DNA of 10,236 nt. Origin: an uncultured Nocardiopsis sp. (GTDB lineage Bacteria > Actinomycetota > Actinomycetes > Streptosporangiales > Streptosporangiaceae). Location: NCBI GenBank assembly GCA_937957845.1, contig CALGOD010000788.1:1-10236 (forward strand), given 5' to 3'. The translations under genes were made by a program, and so were the position numbers. Numbering within the stretch: position 1 is the stretch's first letter; every line of letters begins with the position of its first letter. Below, one piece after another: positions 1 to 5,907 of this stretch. The notes beneath the pieces were generated by a model. The model searched no databases. It saw nothing but the letters and a program-made list of their open reading frames with translations, and was not told the origin of the DNA.

Positions 1-56
1 ACGCTAAGGCCCCTTCGAGAAACGGGACCTTCGGCGCCTTGAGGACTCATGGGCGC

Positions 57-75
57 TGCGGAACCGCGGTCCGCA
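57..75 (-). terminator. Possible terminator hairpin after the glycosyltransferase gene
   Basis: A perfect 6-bp inverted repeat (TGCGGA at 57-62, TCCGCA at 70-75, 7-nt loop) lies 18 nt beyond the glycosyltransferase stop codon on the minus strand. It is GC-rich and no T-tract follows, which is common for actinomycete terminators but also makes the call weak. The rest of 1-92 shows no convincing gene; the open frames crossing it are shadows of the glycosyltransferase. Confidence 0.35.
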
Positions 76-92
76 AGGGACTTCGCCGGGCT

Positions 93-1733
93 CTAACTCC
101 GCCCCCCCCGGAGGCGCTGCCGGGCGCGCTGCCATCCCGCGCGCAGCCATCCGCGCGTCTCCGCGACGTCGCCGAGGTCGTCCTCGTCCGTGTCGTACCC
201 CTCGGGGTCGTTCGAAGGCGGCGGTGCGGGCACCTCCGTTCTGTCCGGCCGCAGGGGCGGCGCCGACCTGTACAGCGACAGGTCCACCAAGGTCTCCTCC
301 CCGGCGTGGATGCGGTAGCGGCCGTGCAGCGCGGCGACCACGTCGCCGAGGTCCTCGCCCTCGTCGCACACCCGTATGGCCCTGGCCAAAGCGCGGGTGC
401 GCCACAGTCGCACACCGGTGTCGCGTGTGGGCGAGGCCGCGGGGAAGAGTTCGGTGAGTCCGGCGTGGGCGCGCTCCGCGCTGGCCAACAGTCTGGACAG
501 GGCGAGCTGACCCAGGCCCCACACGACCGGGACCTGCAGCATGAAAGGTGAGGGAAAGCCGGTGCGGGGTACCGAGGTGGCGAAGGAGATCCGGGGTTCG
601 CGCAGGTAGTTGGCCTGGACCAGGCGTAGGTCCATCGGGGATCCGCCCAGGCCCGGGGAGCCCTGTCGCGCTCCCTCCCAATCCGCGACAAGGGTCAGGA
701 CCATGTCGTCCTCGGCGCTGACCAGTAGCCGGTCCACGCAGCTGCGGACCAGGCCGTAGGGAGCACCCGAGACGTCGACGACCGCGTGTACCAACGGTGT
801 GCGGCGCCGGTGGGCCGGCACCCTCTCACGGTAGGCGTGCGGGTGCGGCATGTACTCGGCCAGCACCTCGGTGCGGAAACGCTCGGAGGGCAGACGGGTA
901 CGTGCGGTGCCCGCACGACCCACGTGCCAGCCGAGGGCGGCCTGTTCGGGCAGCATGACCGCGCCCGCCTGCCAGAGGCGGTAGCCGAACTCGGTGTCCT
1001 GGCCGAGGTCCAGGTCGGGGTCCACCCCTCCTGTGGCCTCGTACAGGCTACGGCGCACGCCCGCCGCCGCGCCGACATAGGCGTGGAAGCCCAGGTGGTC
1101 GGCGTTGCACAGCCCGTCGCTTCCGGCGAGGAGGTGCTCGATCCACTCGTGGTGCCGCCCCGTCTCCAGGGTCTGACCGAGTGTTCCGGCACGGGCCAGT
1201 GCCAGTACCTCGGCGGGACTGCCGGGGCCGGTGTCGGCGAAGCGGACCCTGCCGAGGGTGACCGTCTCGGCGTGCACGTGGTGCCAGCGCGCCTGGGCCT
1301 CGACGAACTCGGGACACACGATCATGTCGGCGTCCATCCACAGCAGGATGTCACCGGCACTGGAGTGGGCACCGTAGGCGCGGGCGTATCCGGCGCCCCG
1401 ACCGCCTTCGGGCACGGCGAGCACGCGGCACCGCGCGGGACGCAGCGCGGGCAGACGCAGGGGTGGGGAGGAGTGGTCGTCCACGACCACGACCTCCATC
1501 AGGTCTTCGGGGTAGGTCTGTGCGGCGAGCGAGGCCAGGGCCAGATCGAGGCGCCGCTGTCCGCCGCGCGCCGGGATGACGATGCTCACGCTCAGGTCGG
1601 GAGTCCAACGTCCGATGTCGGGCGGCGTCAGCACACTCCAGTCGTTACAGAAGACGCGGGTGAGGACGCGTTCCACCCGGCCACGACGAGACACTCCGTC
1701 AACATGGGACCCTACGTGCTTATTCCGTGACAC
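93..1733 (-). CDS. Family 2 glycosyltransferase (GT-A fold)
   Basis: This 546-residue protein probably transfers a sugar from a nucleotide-sugar donor to an envelope or secreted acceptor; donor and acceptor cannot be read from the sequence. The GT2 domain spans about residues 48-275. It opens with SVSIVIPARGG, followed by VVVVDDHSS (82-89), a DXD metal/nucleotide site in LWMDADM (Asp134, Asp136) and the acceptor-side segment GGVDPDLDLGQDTEFGYRLW (about 235-254). There is no membrane segment or signal peptide, so the enzyme is probably cytosolic or peripheral. Residues 313-350 (TPLVHAVVDVSG... then LTLVADW) resemble the start of a second, degenerate GT-A-like fold. The C-terminus has an acidic patch (about 509-525) and a basic tail. 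The start is GTG; a TATGGT hexamer 6 nt upstream suggests a leaderless mRNA. The gene is monocistronic or last in a minus-strand run. The family call is firm; the pathway is unknown. Confidence 0.93.
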   Translation of the reverse strand: MSRNKHVGSHVDGVSRRGRVERVLTRVFCNDWSVLTPPDIGRWTPDLSVSIVIPARGGQRRLDLALASLAAQTYPEDLMEVVVVDDHSSPPLRLPALRPARCRVLAVPEGGRGAGYARAYGAHSSAGDILLWMDADMIVCPEFVEAQARWHHVHAETVTLGRVRFADTGPGSPAEVLALARAGTLGQTLETGRHHEWIEHLLAGSDGLCNADHLGFHAYVGAAAGVRRSLYEATGGVDPDLDLGQDTEFGYRLWQAGAVMLPEQAALGWHVGRAGTARTRLPSERFRTEVLAEYMPHPHAYRERVPAHRRRTPLVHAVVDVSGAPYGLVRSCVDRLLVSAEDDMVLTLVADWEGARQGSPGLGGSPMDLRLVQANYLREPRISFATSVPRTGFPSPFMLQVPVVWGLGQLALSRLLASAERAHAGLTELFPAASPTRDTGVRLWRTRALARAIRVCDEGEDLGDVVAALHGRYRIHAGEETLVDLSLYRSAPPLRPDRTEVPAPPPSNDPEGYDTDEDDLGDVAETRGWLRAGWQRARQRLRGGRS

Positions 1734-1739
1734 ACGGTC

Positions 1740-1745
1740 ACCATA
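1740..1745 (-). promoter_or_regulatory. Candidate -10 element of the glycosyltransferase gene
   Basis: On the minus strand TATGGT (4 of 6 matches to TATAAT) ends 6 nt before the GTG start at 1733, so transcription would begin at or within a base or two of the start codon. No clear -35 is visible at 16-18 nt upstream. The GGGGG run just before it is a poor ribosome binding site, which also fits leaderless translation. Confidence 0.4.
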
Positions 1746-1870
1746 CCCCCGTTTGCCTGCTCCACGGAGTCCTTACCCCATGTGTCAGCAAACGGTCTTC
1801 GGCCACCCGTTTCGGAAAACACGCCAGGGGACGCACCGCAACGGAGTACGACGCCCGCCTCGGGCCGCTG

Positions 1871-2047
1871 TCAGCCTCTCCTGTTCCGCGACTCGGCCCT
1901 GAGCATCCGGACGCCGAGGAGGACGACTCCGGCGACCAAGGCGATCATGACGGCCCAGACCAGCAGGCCGACCAGTACCGACAACAACCAGAAGAAGCCG
2001 ATGACCACCGCGACGCCCACGGCGACCTTGAGGAGAAGACGTCCCAT
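1871..2047 (-). CDS. Small hydrophobic membrane protein, function unknown
   Basis: This is a 58-residue protein (MGRLLLKVAVG...) that is almost entirely hydrophobic from about residue 6 to 48. That is enough for one long or two short membrane helices. It has a basic start (GR, then K7) and a basic tail (RMLRAESRNRRG), so both ends may face the cytoplasm. I do not recognise a named family. I prefer the ATG at 2047: TATTCT stands exactly 7 nt upstream with TCGACA 15 nt further, which looks like a leaderless promoter. An in-frame GTG at 2092 would give 73 residues by adding an Arg-rich extension, but it has no ribosome binding site and lies only 7 nt from a strong hairpin (2100-2133). The helix-rich composition on this strand argues for a real gene; the opposite frames are low-complexity. 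The gene lies between the NlpC/P60 gene and the glycosyltransferase, in the same direction, with intergenic gaps. Confidence 0.6.
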   Translation of the reverse strand: MGRLLLKVAVGVAVVIGFFWLLSVLVGLLVWAVMIALVAGVVLLGVRMLRAESRNRRG

Positions 2048-2054
2048 TCTGCGA

Positions 2055-2081
2055 AGAATACGCCGTACGCGCTGTTGTCGA
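2055..2081 (-). promoter_or_regulatory. Candidate promoter of the small membrane protein gene
   Basis: Minus-strand TCGACA (plus 2076-2081) and TATTCT (plus 2055-2060) are separated by 15 nt. The -10 ends 7 nt before the ATG at 2047, placing the transcript start at the start codon. The spacer is short of the usual 16-18, so the -35 is the weaker half of the call. Confidence 0.35.
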
Positions 2082-2099
2082 CACCTTCCCACCCGGTGA

Positions 2100-2133
2100 C
2101 GGTCCGAGCGACCGCACAGGGCCGCTCGGACCG
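2100..2133 (-). terminator. Strong 11-bp hairpin between NlpC/P60 gene and small membrane gene
   Basis: CGGTCCGAGCG (2100-2110) and CGCTCGGACCG (2123-2133) form a perfect 11-bp inverted repeat with a 12-nt loop. It is the second of two hairpins that the NlpC/P60 transcript would meet. No T-tract follows on either strand, so it could be a GC-rich terminator, an mRNA 3' stabiliser or a protein-binding palindrome. It lies too close to the alternative GTG at 2092 for ribosome loading there to look comfortable. Confidence 0.6.
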
Positions 2134-2142
2134 CCTCCGGGA

Positions 2143-2185
2143 CCGTGCCCGCCGGGGTCCGCCTCTTCAGGCGCTCCCGGCACGG
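2143..2185 (-). terminator. Hairpin directly after the NlpC/P60 gene
   Basis: CCGTGCC (2143-2149) pairs with GGCACGG (2179-2185), and inside this stem CGCCT (2160-2164) pairs with AGGCG (2169-2173) around a CTTC tetraloop. An alternative middle stem, GCCGGG with CCCGGC, is also possible. The structure begins 14 nt beyond the NlpC/P60 stop on the minus strand. It has no T-tract. Confidence 0.5.
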
Positions 2186-2199
2186 GGGTCTTCGGTACC

Positions 2200-3201
2200 T
2201 CAGCCGACACGGACCGCCACGGTGAAGACGCTGTCCCAGTAGGCCGCCAGGGAGACCTCCTCCAGCGGCTTGGACGGGTTGGATCCGTGGATCATGTTGC
2301 CGTTGCCGGAGTAGATGCCCACATGGCTGGGGGCGGACTCGCTGTAGAAGAACAGCAGGTCCCCCGGTTGGACCTGGTCACGCGGGATGCGAGTACCGGC
2401 GTTGACCTGGTCGTAGGTGGTGCGGGGCAGGTTGACACCGGCCTGGGCCCAGGCCGCCTGGACCAGCCCCGAGCAGTCGTAGCCGTCGGGCCCCGTACCA
2501 CCCCACACGTACGGCTTGCCGATCTGGGCACGGGCGAAGTCCAGGACGGCCTGGACTCCGCCGGACACCGCGACCGTCTCCGTGCCGCCGGAGGAGGCCT
2601 CTGCCGCGGTCGGGTCCTCACCGCCCAGGCTCTCCAGGACCTCGGCCTGTTCCTCTAGGGCGGTCTCACCCTCCTCCTGCGCCGTTTCAGCGTCGGCCAG
2701 CGCCTCGGCCGCCTCGCTCTCGGCTTCGGCCGCCTGTTCGTGCAGCTCCTCGGCGCGTTCCACCTCGGCGACGTAGTCGGCCAGGACGGTGTCCTGGCCC
2801 ACCGACAGGAAGTTCAGGTCGGCGATGTTCTGCAGGGAATCGTCGGGATCTCCTCGGAACAGGACCGTGAACAGACTGTGCGTGGACCCGGTGTAGGCGG
2901 TCTGGGCGATTCCCGACACCTTGCCGGACATGGCCTCCAGCTCCTCCTCGGCCTCCTCCAGCTGTTCCTCGATCTCCTCCAGTTCGGTTTCCGCGGCCTC
3001 GTGGTCCTCCTTGGCCTGGTTGTAGGTCTCGTTGAGACCGGAGAGCTCCTCCTGGAGTTGCTCGTAGCGCTCCCGCGCCTCCTCCTCGGTGGGTTCGGCC
3101 ATGGCGACGCCCGAGGACAGGACGACCGCGCCCAGAGTGGCGCAGCCGACCGTCGCGATGCGACGCCTGGCGCGCGAACCGGGTTCGGGGTTGCGAGTCA
3201 A
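2200..3201 (-). CDS. Secreted NlpC/P60 (C40) peptidoglycan endopeptidase with coiled-coil N-terminus
   Basis: This 333-residue cell-wall hydrolase is related to the RipA/RipC and PcsB-type enzymes that cut stem-peptide bonds of peptidoglycan. A signal peptide covers about residues 1-35 (RARRR, a hydrophobic stretch, then AMA before EP). Two acidic coiled-coil stretches (about 37-92 and 145-192) flank a short linker, the usual arrangement for regulation by membrane or divisome partners. The NlpC/P60 domain occupies about 215-333: Cys243 in YDCSGLVQ, His293 in PSHVGIYSG and His305 in MIHGS, with PGDLLFF before the histidine. The catalytic residues are complete, so it should be active. The start is TTG, preceded by GAGAAAGG 11 nt upstream; no better in-frame start keeps the signal peptide whole. 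A predicted promoter (3258-3286) overlaps a palindrome, and hairpins follow the stop. It is probably transcribed alone. Confidence 0.95.
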   Translation of the reverse strand: MTRNPEPGSRARRRIATVGCATLGAVVLSSGVAMAEPTEEEARERYEQLQEELSGLNETYNQAKEDHEAAETELEEIEEQLEEAEEELEAMSGKVSGIAQTAYTGSTHSLFTVLFRGDPDDSLQNIADLNFLSVGQDTVLADYVAEVERAEELHEQAAEAESEAAEALADAETAQEEGETALEEQAEVLESLGGEDPTAAEASSGGTETVAVSGGVQAVLDFARAQIGKPYVWGGTGPDGYDCSGLVQAAWAQAGVNLPRTTYDQVNAGTRIPRDQVQPGDLLFFYSESAPSHVGIYSGNGNMIHGSNPSKPLEEVSLAAYWDSVFTVAVRVG

Positions 3202-3250
3202 GGGACCGACTGCCTTTCTCCCACACCCGTCTACCGACGCATCCTGAGGG

Positions 3251-3269
3251 CACGCCTATAACAGGCGTG
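3251..3269. promoter_or_regulatory. Palindromic operator-like repeat over the NlpC/P60 -10
   Basis: CACGCCT (3251-3257) and AGGCGTG (3263-3269) form a perfect 7-bp inverted repeat around 5 nt. The spacer and first base of the right arm coincide with the predicted -10 (minus-strand TGTTAT, 3258-3263), where a dimeric repressor would block transcription. It could instead be a small hairpin at the very 5' end of the mRNA. Confidence 0.45.
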
Positions 3270-3286
3270 TGGGGATGTGGTGTCAG
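3258..3286 (-). promoter_or_regulatory. Candidate sigma-70-type promoter of the NlpC/P60 gene
   Basis: On the minus strand CTGACA (plus 3281-3286) matches TTGACA at 5 of 6 positions. It is 17 nt from TGTTAT (plus 3258-3263), a moderate -10. The transcript would start near 3250 and carry about a 50-nt leader containing the GAGAAAGG ribosome binding site. Confidence 0.45.
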
Positions 3287-3400
3287 GGGGATCCCGGCGA
3301 TCGGCGTGTGAAGAGGGCCGCGGGGGTGCGCCGGCTGCGACGGCCTCTGCTCCTGGGAAGAGGACTGCTGATGAGCAGAGTGAGACGGGAACCGGACACT

Positions 3401-3417
3401 GTCACCCTTGTGGTGAC
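3401..3417. repeat. Inverted repeat GTCACC-N5-GGTGAC
   Basis: A perfect 6-bp inverted repeat with a 5-nt centre lies about 120 bp upstream of the predicted NlpC/P60 -35. The shape fits an activator or repressor dimer site. GTCAC-type half-sites are reported for the cell-wall regulator MtrA, but those are direct repeats, so that link is only a thought. Confidence 0.35.
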
Positions 3418-3646
3418 TAACGGTGCGTTCCGGCCTGAGGGAACACTAAACGACCCCAAGGGGCGCACGCGACCCTTTCGTTACCTTCCCTTGGTCGACC
3501 TCGCGGCCTGCTCCTTCTCGATGGAGAGCACGAGAACCCGTACCAGCACGCGGAATCGGGGAATATCTCTGCCCGTTCCCCGCGCCTCGAAACAAGGAAG
3601 AACCACGCAGAAAAGTGATATGCATCATAGAAAACAGGACTGTGCC

Positions 3647-3672
3647 GTGGGGCGGGATTCCTCCCGCCCCAC
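3647..3672 (-). terminator. Intrinsic terminator of the S9 peptidase gene
   Basis: Perfect 11-bp GC-rich stem (GTGGGGCGGGA at 3647-3657, TCCCGCCCCAC at 3662-3672) with a 4-nt loop, starting 5 nt beyond the peptidase stop on the minus strand. About 10 nt after the stem the minus strand reads CTGTTTTCT, a loose T-run. This is the clearest terminator in the window. Confidence 0.85.
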
Positions 3673-3677
3673 ACCTC

Positions 3678-5576
3678 TCACAAGTAGCGCCGCCACCAGT
3701 CCAGGATGGCCTCGAAACGGGCGACCCGGTGGCTGGGCAGCCCCGAACGAGACAGTTCGTGCCCCTCACCGGGGAAGAGCAGCATCTCCGTCTCGTGTCC
3801 CCGCAGTTTGAGCGCCACGAACAGTCGCTGTGCCTGCTCCACGGGACAGCGCCAGTCCTCCTCGGAGTGGATGATCAGCAGTGGGACGTCGATCTGGTCG
3901 GCGTAGGAGAGCGGGCTCTCCTTCGCCCAGGTCTGCGGCGGCCCGTACAGCGGCCCGGGGAAGAACGCGCCGATGTCGGAGGAACCCTGGAAGCTGTCGA
4001 TCGCGTTGACCGCGCGTTCGCTGATCGCGGCCCTGAAACGCTCGCCGTGGTGGGCGCAGATCCACGTGGTCATGAACCCACCGTGGGAGCCGCCCATGAC
4101 CCCCACCCTCGAAGAGTCGAGCCTTGCGTCCTTGAGCGCCTCGTCCAGAAAGGCCAGGACGTCGGTGGAGGTGGTCCGCCCTACCGATCCGATGATGGCA
4201 CGGCCATGCTCGTGCCCGTAGCCGGAGGAGCCCCGCGGGTTGCACATGACCACCGCGTACCCGGCCGCGGCGAGGACCTGGACCTCGTCGAAGAGCTGGT
4301 GACCGTACTGGGTGAACGGTCCTCCGTGGATCATGAGCACCACCGGGTGCGGGCCCTCCCCCTCGGGAAGGGTCACCCAGCCGTGGACGGGGTGGCCGTC
4401 GTCGGTGTGCGCCGTCAGCTCCGTCATCGGCAACGGGTCCAGGGCGCCCGCGAGATCCGTGAGCGCCCGCGTGCCCTCGTCGGTGACCACGACCAGCTCA
4501 CCACTGCTGCGACCGTCGGCGACGACCGCGACGGTGACACCGCCCGCGACGTCGAAGGATTCCACCTGCGCCCGGCCCCCGACGAGGGTCTCGGGCTCGC
4601 CCCCGCCGAAGGGGACCCGTACCAACTCCACCGAGCCCTGGACCTCCGCCGACCCCAACAGCCCGCTGTCGGTGACCTTCGGCCCCTGGGCCATCCGGGG
4701 GTCGTGGGCGGGCGTGAGTCGGGTGGGCGCCGCCGAGGCGTCGGCGGGCACCGACCACAGGGCGGTGGTCTGTCCCACGAAGTCGTTCAGCTCCGGGCCG
4801 AGCTCGTCGCCCAGAAAGTAGACGGTCGCGCCGTCCTGGGAGAAGACGCCGTGCCCGGCGCCCAGGGTTCCGGCGGTGACCCGGCGCGGTTCCGCCCCCT
4901 CCTGCGGGGCGCACACCCACAGGTCGCGGACCAGGTCGGTGTCGCGCGTGGCGTGGCGCGCGGCGGAGAAGAGCAGCTCGGACCCGTCCGGGCTCCAGGA
5001 CACGGAGGAGTGGTCGAAGTCCCCACGGGTCACCCGGACCGATTCCCCCACCTCGCCCGAGGGGGTGATCGGCGCGGAGACGAACACGTGCGAGCGCCTG
5101 TCGTTGGTGAAGCCGAGACCGTCCAGCCTGTACTTGAGCCGCGTGATGCGCCGGGGCGGCTCCTTGCCCGGCTCGACGTCCACATAGCGACCGTCCTCGG
5201 GAACCCGGGCGGTGTAGGCGATCCGGGTGGAGTCGGGACTCCAGTTCGGAACGCCCGCGCCAAGCGGGTGCGAGGTGATCTTCCAGGGTTCGCCGCCGTC
5301 CGCGGGCAGGATGTGGATCTGGGGCCGCTTGTTCTCGTCGGGACGCAGGAAGGCGATCCAGCGCCCGTCGGGTGAGAAGACCGGCTCGTTGTCCCGGTCC
5401 CCTCGGGTGAGCCGGGCGGGCGGGGCCGAACCGTCGGTGGGAACGGACCACAGGGAGCCGAGGTAGGCGTCCTCCTCCAGGTCCGGCCGGGTCACGGCGA
5501 AGACCGCACGGCTTCCGTCGGGGGACAACGTCGGCGCGCTGAGGGTGTGCAGGTGAACGATGTCAGCAGGTTTCAT
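3678..5576 (-). CDS. S9 family peptidase (prolyl oligopeptidase / acylaminoacyl-peptidase type)
   Basis: This 632-residue cytosolic serine peptidase is expected to cut short peptides, releasing acylated amino acids, dipeptides or post-proline fragments. It has no signal peptide. Residues 1 to about 370 form a beta-propeller with WD40/TolB-like blades: repeated SPDG motifs near 18-21, 68-71 and 195-198, and SPDS near 113. The propeller limits access to the catalytic site. The alpha/beta-hydrolase domain runs from about 390 to 632, with HGGP (417-420), nucleophile Ser497 in GGSHGG, Asp574 in SEEDW and His606 in GEGHEL. All key residues are present and the length is normal for the family. The ATG has no clear ribosome binding site, but its first bases overlap the TGA of a 52-codon ORF as ATGA, so translation may be coupled. 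A strong terminator follows. Exact substrate preference cannot be told. Confidence 0.96.
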   Translation of the reverse strand: MKPADIVHLHTLSAPTLSPDGSRAVFAVTRPDLEEDAYLGSLWSVPTDGSAPPARLTRGDRDNEPVFSPDGRWIAFLRPDENKRPQIHILPADGGEPWKITSHPLGAGVPNWSPDSTRIAYTARVPEDGRYVDVEPGKEPPRRITRLKYRLDGLGFTNDRRSHVFVSAPITPSGEVGESVRVTRGDFDHSSVSWSPDGSELLFSAARHATRDTDLVRDLWVCAPQEGAEPRRVTAGTLGAGHGVFSQDGATVYFLGDELGPELNDFVGQTTALWSVPADASAAPTRLTPAHDPRMAQGPKVTDSGLLGSAEVQGSVELVRVPFGGGEPETLVGGRAQVESFDVAGGVTVAVVADGRSSGELVVVTDEGTRALTDLAGALDPLPMTELTAHTDDGHPVHGWVTLPEGEGPHPVVLMIHGGPFTQYGHQLFDEVQVLAAAGYAVVMCNPRGSSGYGHEHGRAIIGSVGRTTSTDVLAFLDEALKDARLDSSRVGVMGGSHGGFMTTWICAHHGERFRAAISERAVNAIDSFQGSSDIGAFFPGPLYGPPQTWAKESPLSYADQIDVPLLIIHSEEDWRCPVEQAQRLFVALKLRGHETEMLLFPGEGHELSRSGLPSHRVARFEAILDWWRRYL

Positions 5577-5731
5577 ACACGTAGTGGCCGCCCCGGCGCG
5601 GGGAGCGCCGTGACCGCCCCTCCTTCTTCCTTTGCGGTGGATCCGTCGTTCGGGTCGACCGCGTACCGGGCACGACGAAGCCGCGTCGAGTGCCGCCGTT
5701 CGAACTCGGGTGCGCTCCGGTCCGGAGTCAC
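5573..5731 (-). CDS. Possible 52-residue leader ORF overlapping the S9 peptidase start
   Basis: A GTG-started frame encodes a basic N-terminal half (PDRSAPEFERRHSTRLRRAR) and an acidic-to-neutral remainder ending PGRPLRV. I recognise no family. Two features favour it. TAGGGT, a common actinomycete -10, lies exactly 7 nt before the GTG, as for a leaderless mRNA. Its TGA (5575-5573) also overlaps the S9 peptidase ATG (5576-5574), which would explain that gene's lack of a ribosome binding site. Against it, third-position GC is about 70%, lower than in the firm genes, and the protein has no domain. A purine-rich GGAAGAAGGAGG run inside it is not placed to serve the peptidase start, which is about 45 nt on. 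It may simply be untranslated leader. Confidence 0.35.
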   Translation of the reverse strand: MTPDRSAPEFERRHSTRLRRARYAVDPNDGSTAKEEGGAVTALPAPGRPLRV

Positions 5732-5738
5732 CCCAAGG

Positions 5739-5744
5739 ACCCTA
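5739..5744 (-). promoter_or_regulatory. Candidate -10 element upstream of the S9 peptidase unit
   Basis: Minus-strand TAGGGT matches the TANNNT actinomycete -10 form. A weak TGGATT lies 18 nt upstream. Transcription would start near 5731, giving either a leaderless 52-codon ORF or a leader of about 155 nt before the peptidase. Confidence 0.4.
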
Positions 5745-5848
5745 TCCAGCACTCTTACCGGAAATCCAGGCACTTTTCTGACATGAGAGTACATATACAC
5801 ACGCTTTCTCGGCACGACGGCCATGGCTCCTTGGGAGTTCCCGTCCCT

Positions 5849-5889
5849 GGCCGAAACGGCCCCGGGGGAAGGTGGGAGCGTCTTCCCCC
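5849..5889 (-). terminator. Tandem hairpins after the Rv3235-like gene
   Basis: A perfect 8-bp stem, GGGGGAAG (5864-5871) with CTTCCCCC (5882-5889) and a 10-nt loop, starts 18 nt past the Rv3235-like stop on the minus strand. A second stem, GGCCG-AAA-CGGCC (5849-5861), follows at once. There is no long T-run; the loop of the second stem reads TTT on the minus strand. Confidence 0.55.
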
Positions 5890-5907
5890 TTCCCCTGGGC
5901 CGCTTCG

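Larger units (their letters stand above)
3202..3677. other. 476-bp gene-free gap upstream of the NlpC/P60 gene
   Basis: Nothing here looks like a gene: short open frames are Arg/Ser/Pro-rich with poor third-position bias. From the S9 side it holds the S9 terminator (3647-3672), then a stretch of lower GC (about 3540-3645). Next come a stem of CGACC-AAGGG (3451-3462, 2-nt bulge) with CCCTTGGTCG (3488-3497), the repeat GTCACC-N5-GGTGAC (3401-3417) and a short CTGCT-gatg-AGCAG hairpin (3365-3378). The predicted NlpC/P60 promoter comes last. The length suggests a regulated promoter region, or a longer 5' leader if a distal promoter exists. Confidence 0.6.
5577..5907. other. 331-bp region between the Rv3235-like gene and the S9 peptidase
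   Basis: Apart from the possible 52-residue ORF, this stretch holds hairpins after the Rv3235-like gene (5849-5889) and an AT-richer patch at 5755-5800 that probably contains promoters for the S9 peptidase. Minus-strand -10-like hexamers are TATATG (5792-5797) and TAGGGT (5739-5744). A small CCCCG-N3-CGGGG hairpin (5591-5603) lies 14 nt before the peptidase ATG. Confidence 0.5.

Noticed and set aside
786..1730. Plus-strand open frame of 314 codons opposite the glycosyltransferase
   Set aside because: No domain or ribosome binding site, and it mirrors the strong GT2 gene on the other strand.
3202..3646. c-di-AMP (ydaO-type) riboswitch before the NlpC/P60 gene
   Set aside because: The location fits, and GCGGGGAACGGG occurs on the minus strand, but I find no GGGGTGAATC-like or CCGACAGCTAACC-like partner segments.
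3417..3674. Small minus-strand open frames in the gap before the NlpC/P60 gene
   Set aside because: Poor third-position bias, no ribosome binding site, no recognisable protein character, and overlap with the S9 terminator.
3615..5375. Plus-strand open frame of 586 codons opposite the S9 peptidase
   Set aside because: It is antisense to a complete, motif-bearing peptidase and has shadow composition (Val/Gly/Arg/Pro) without a fold.
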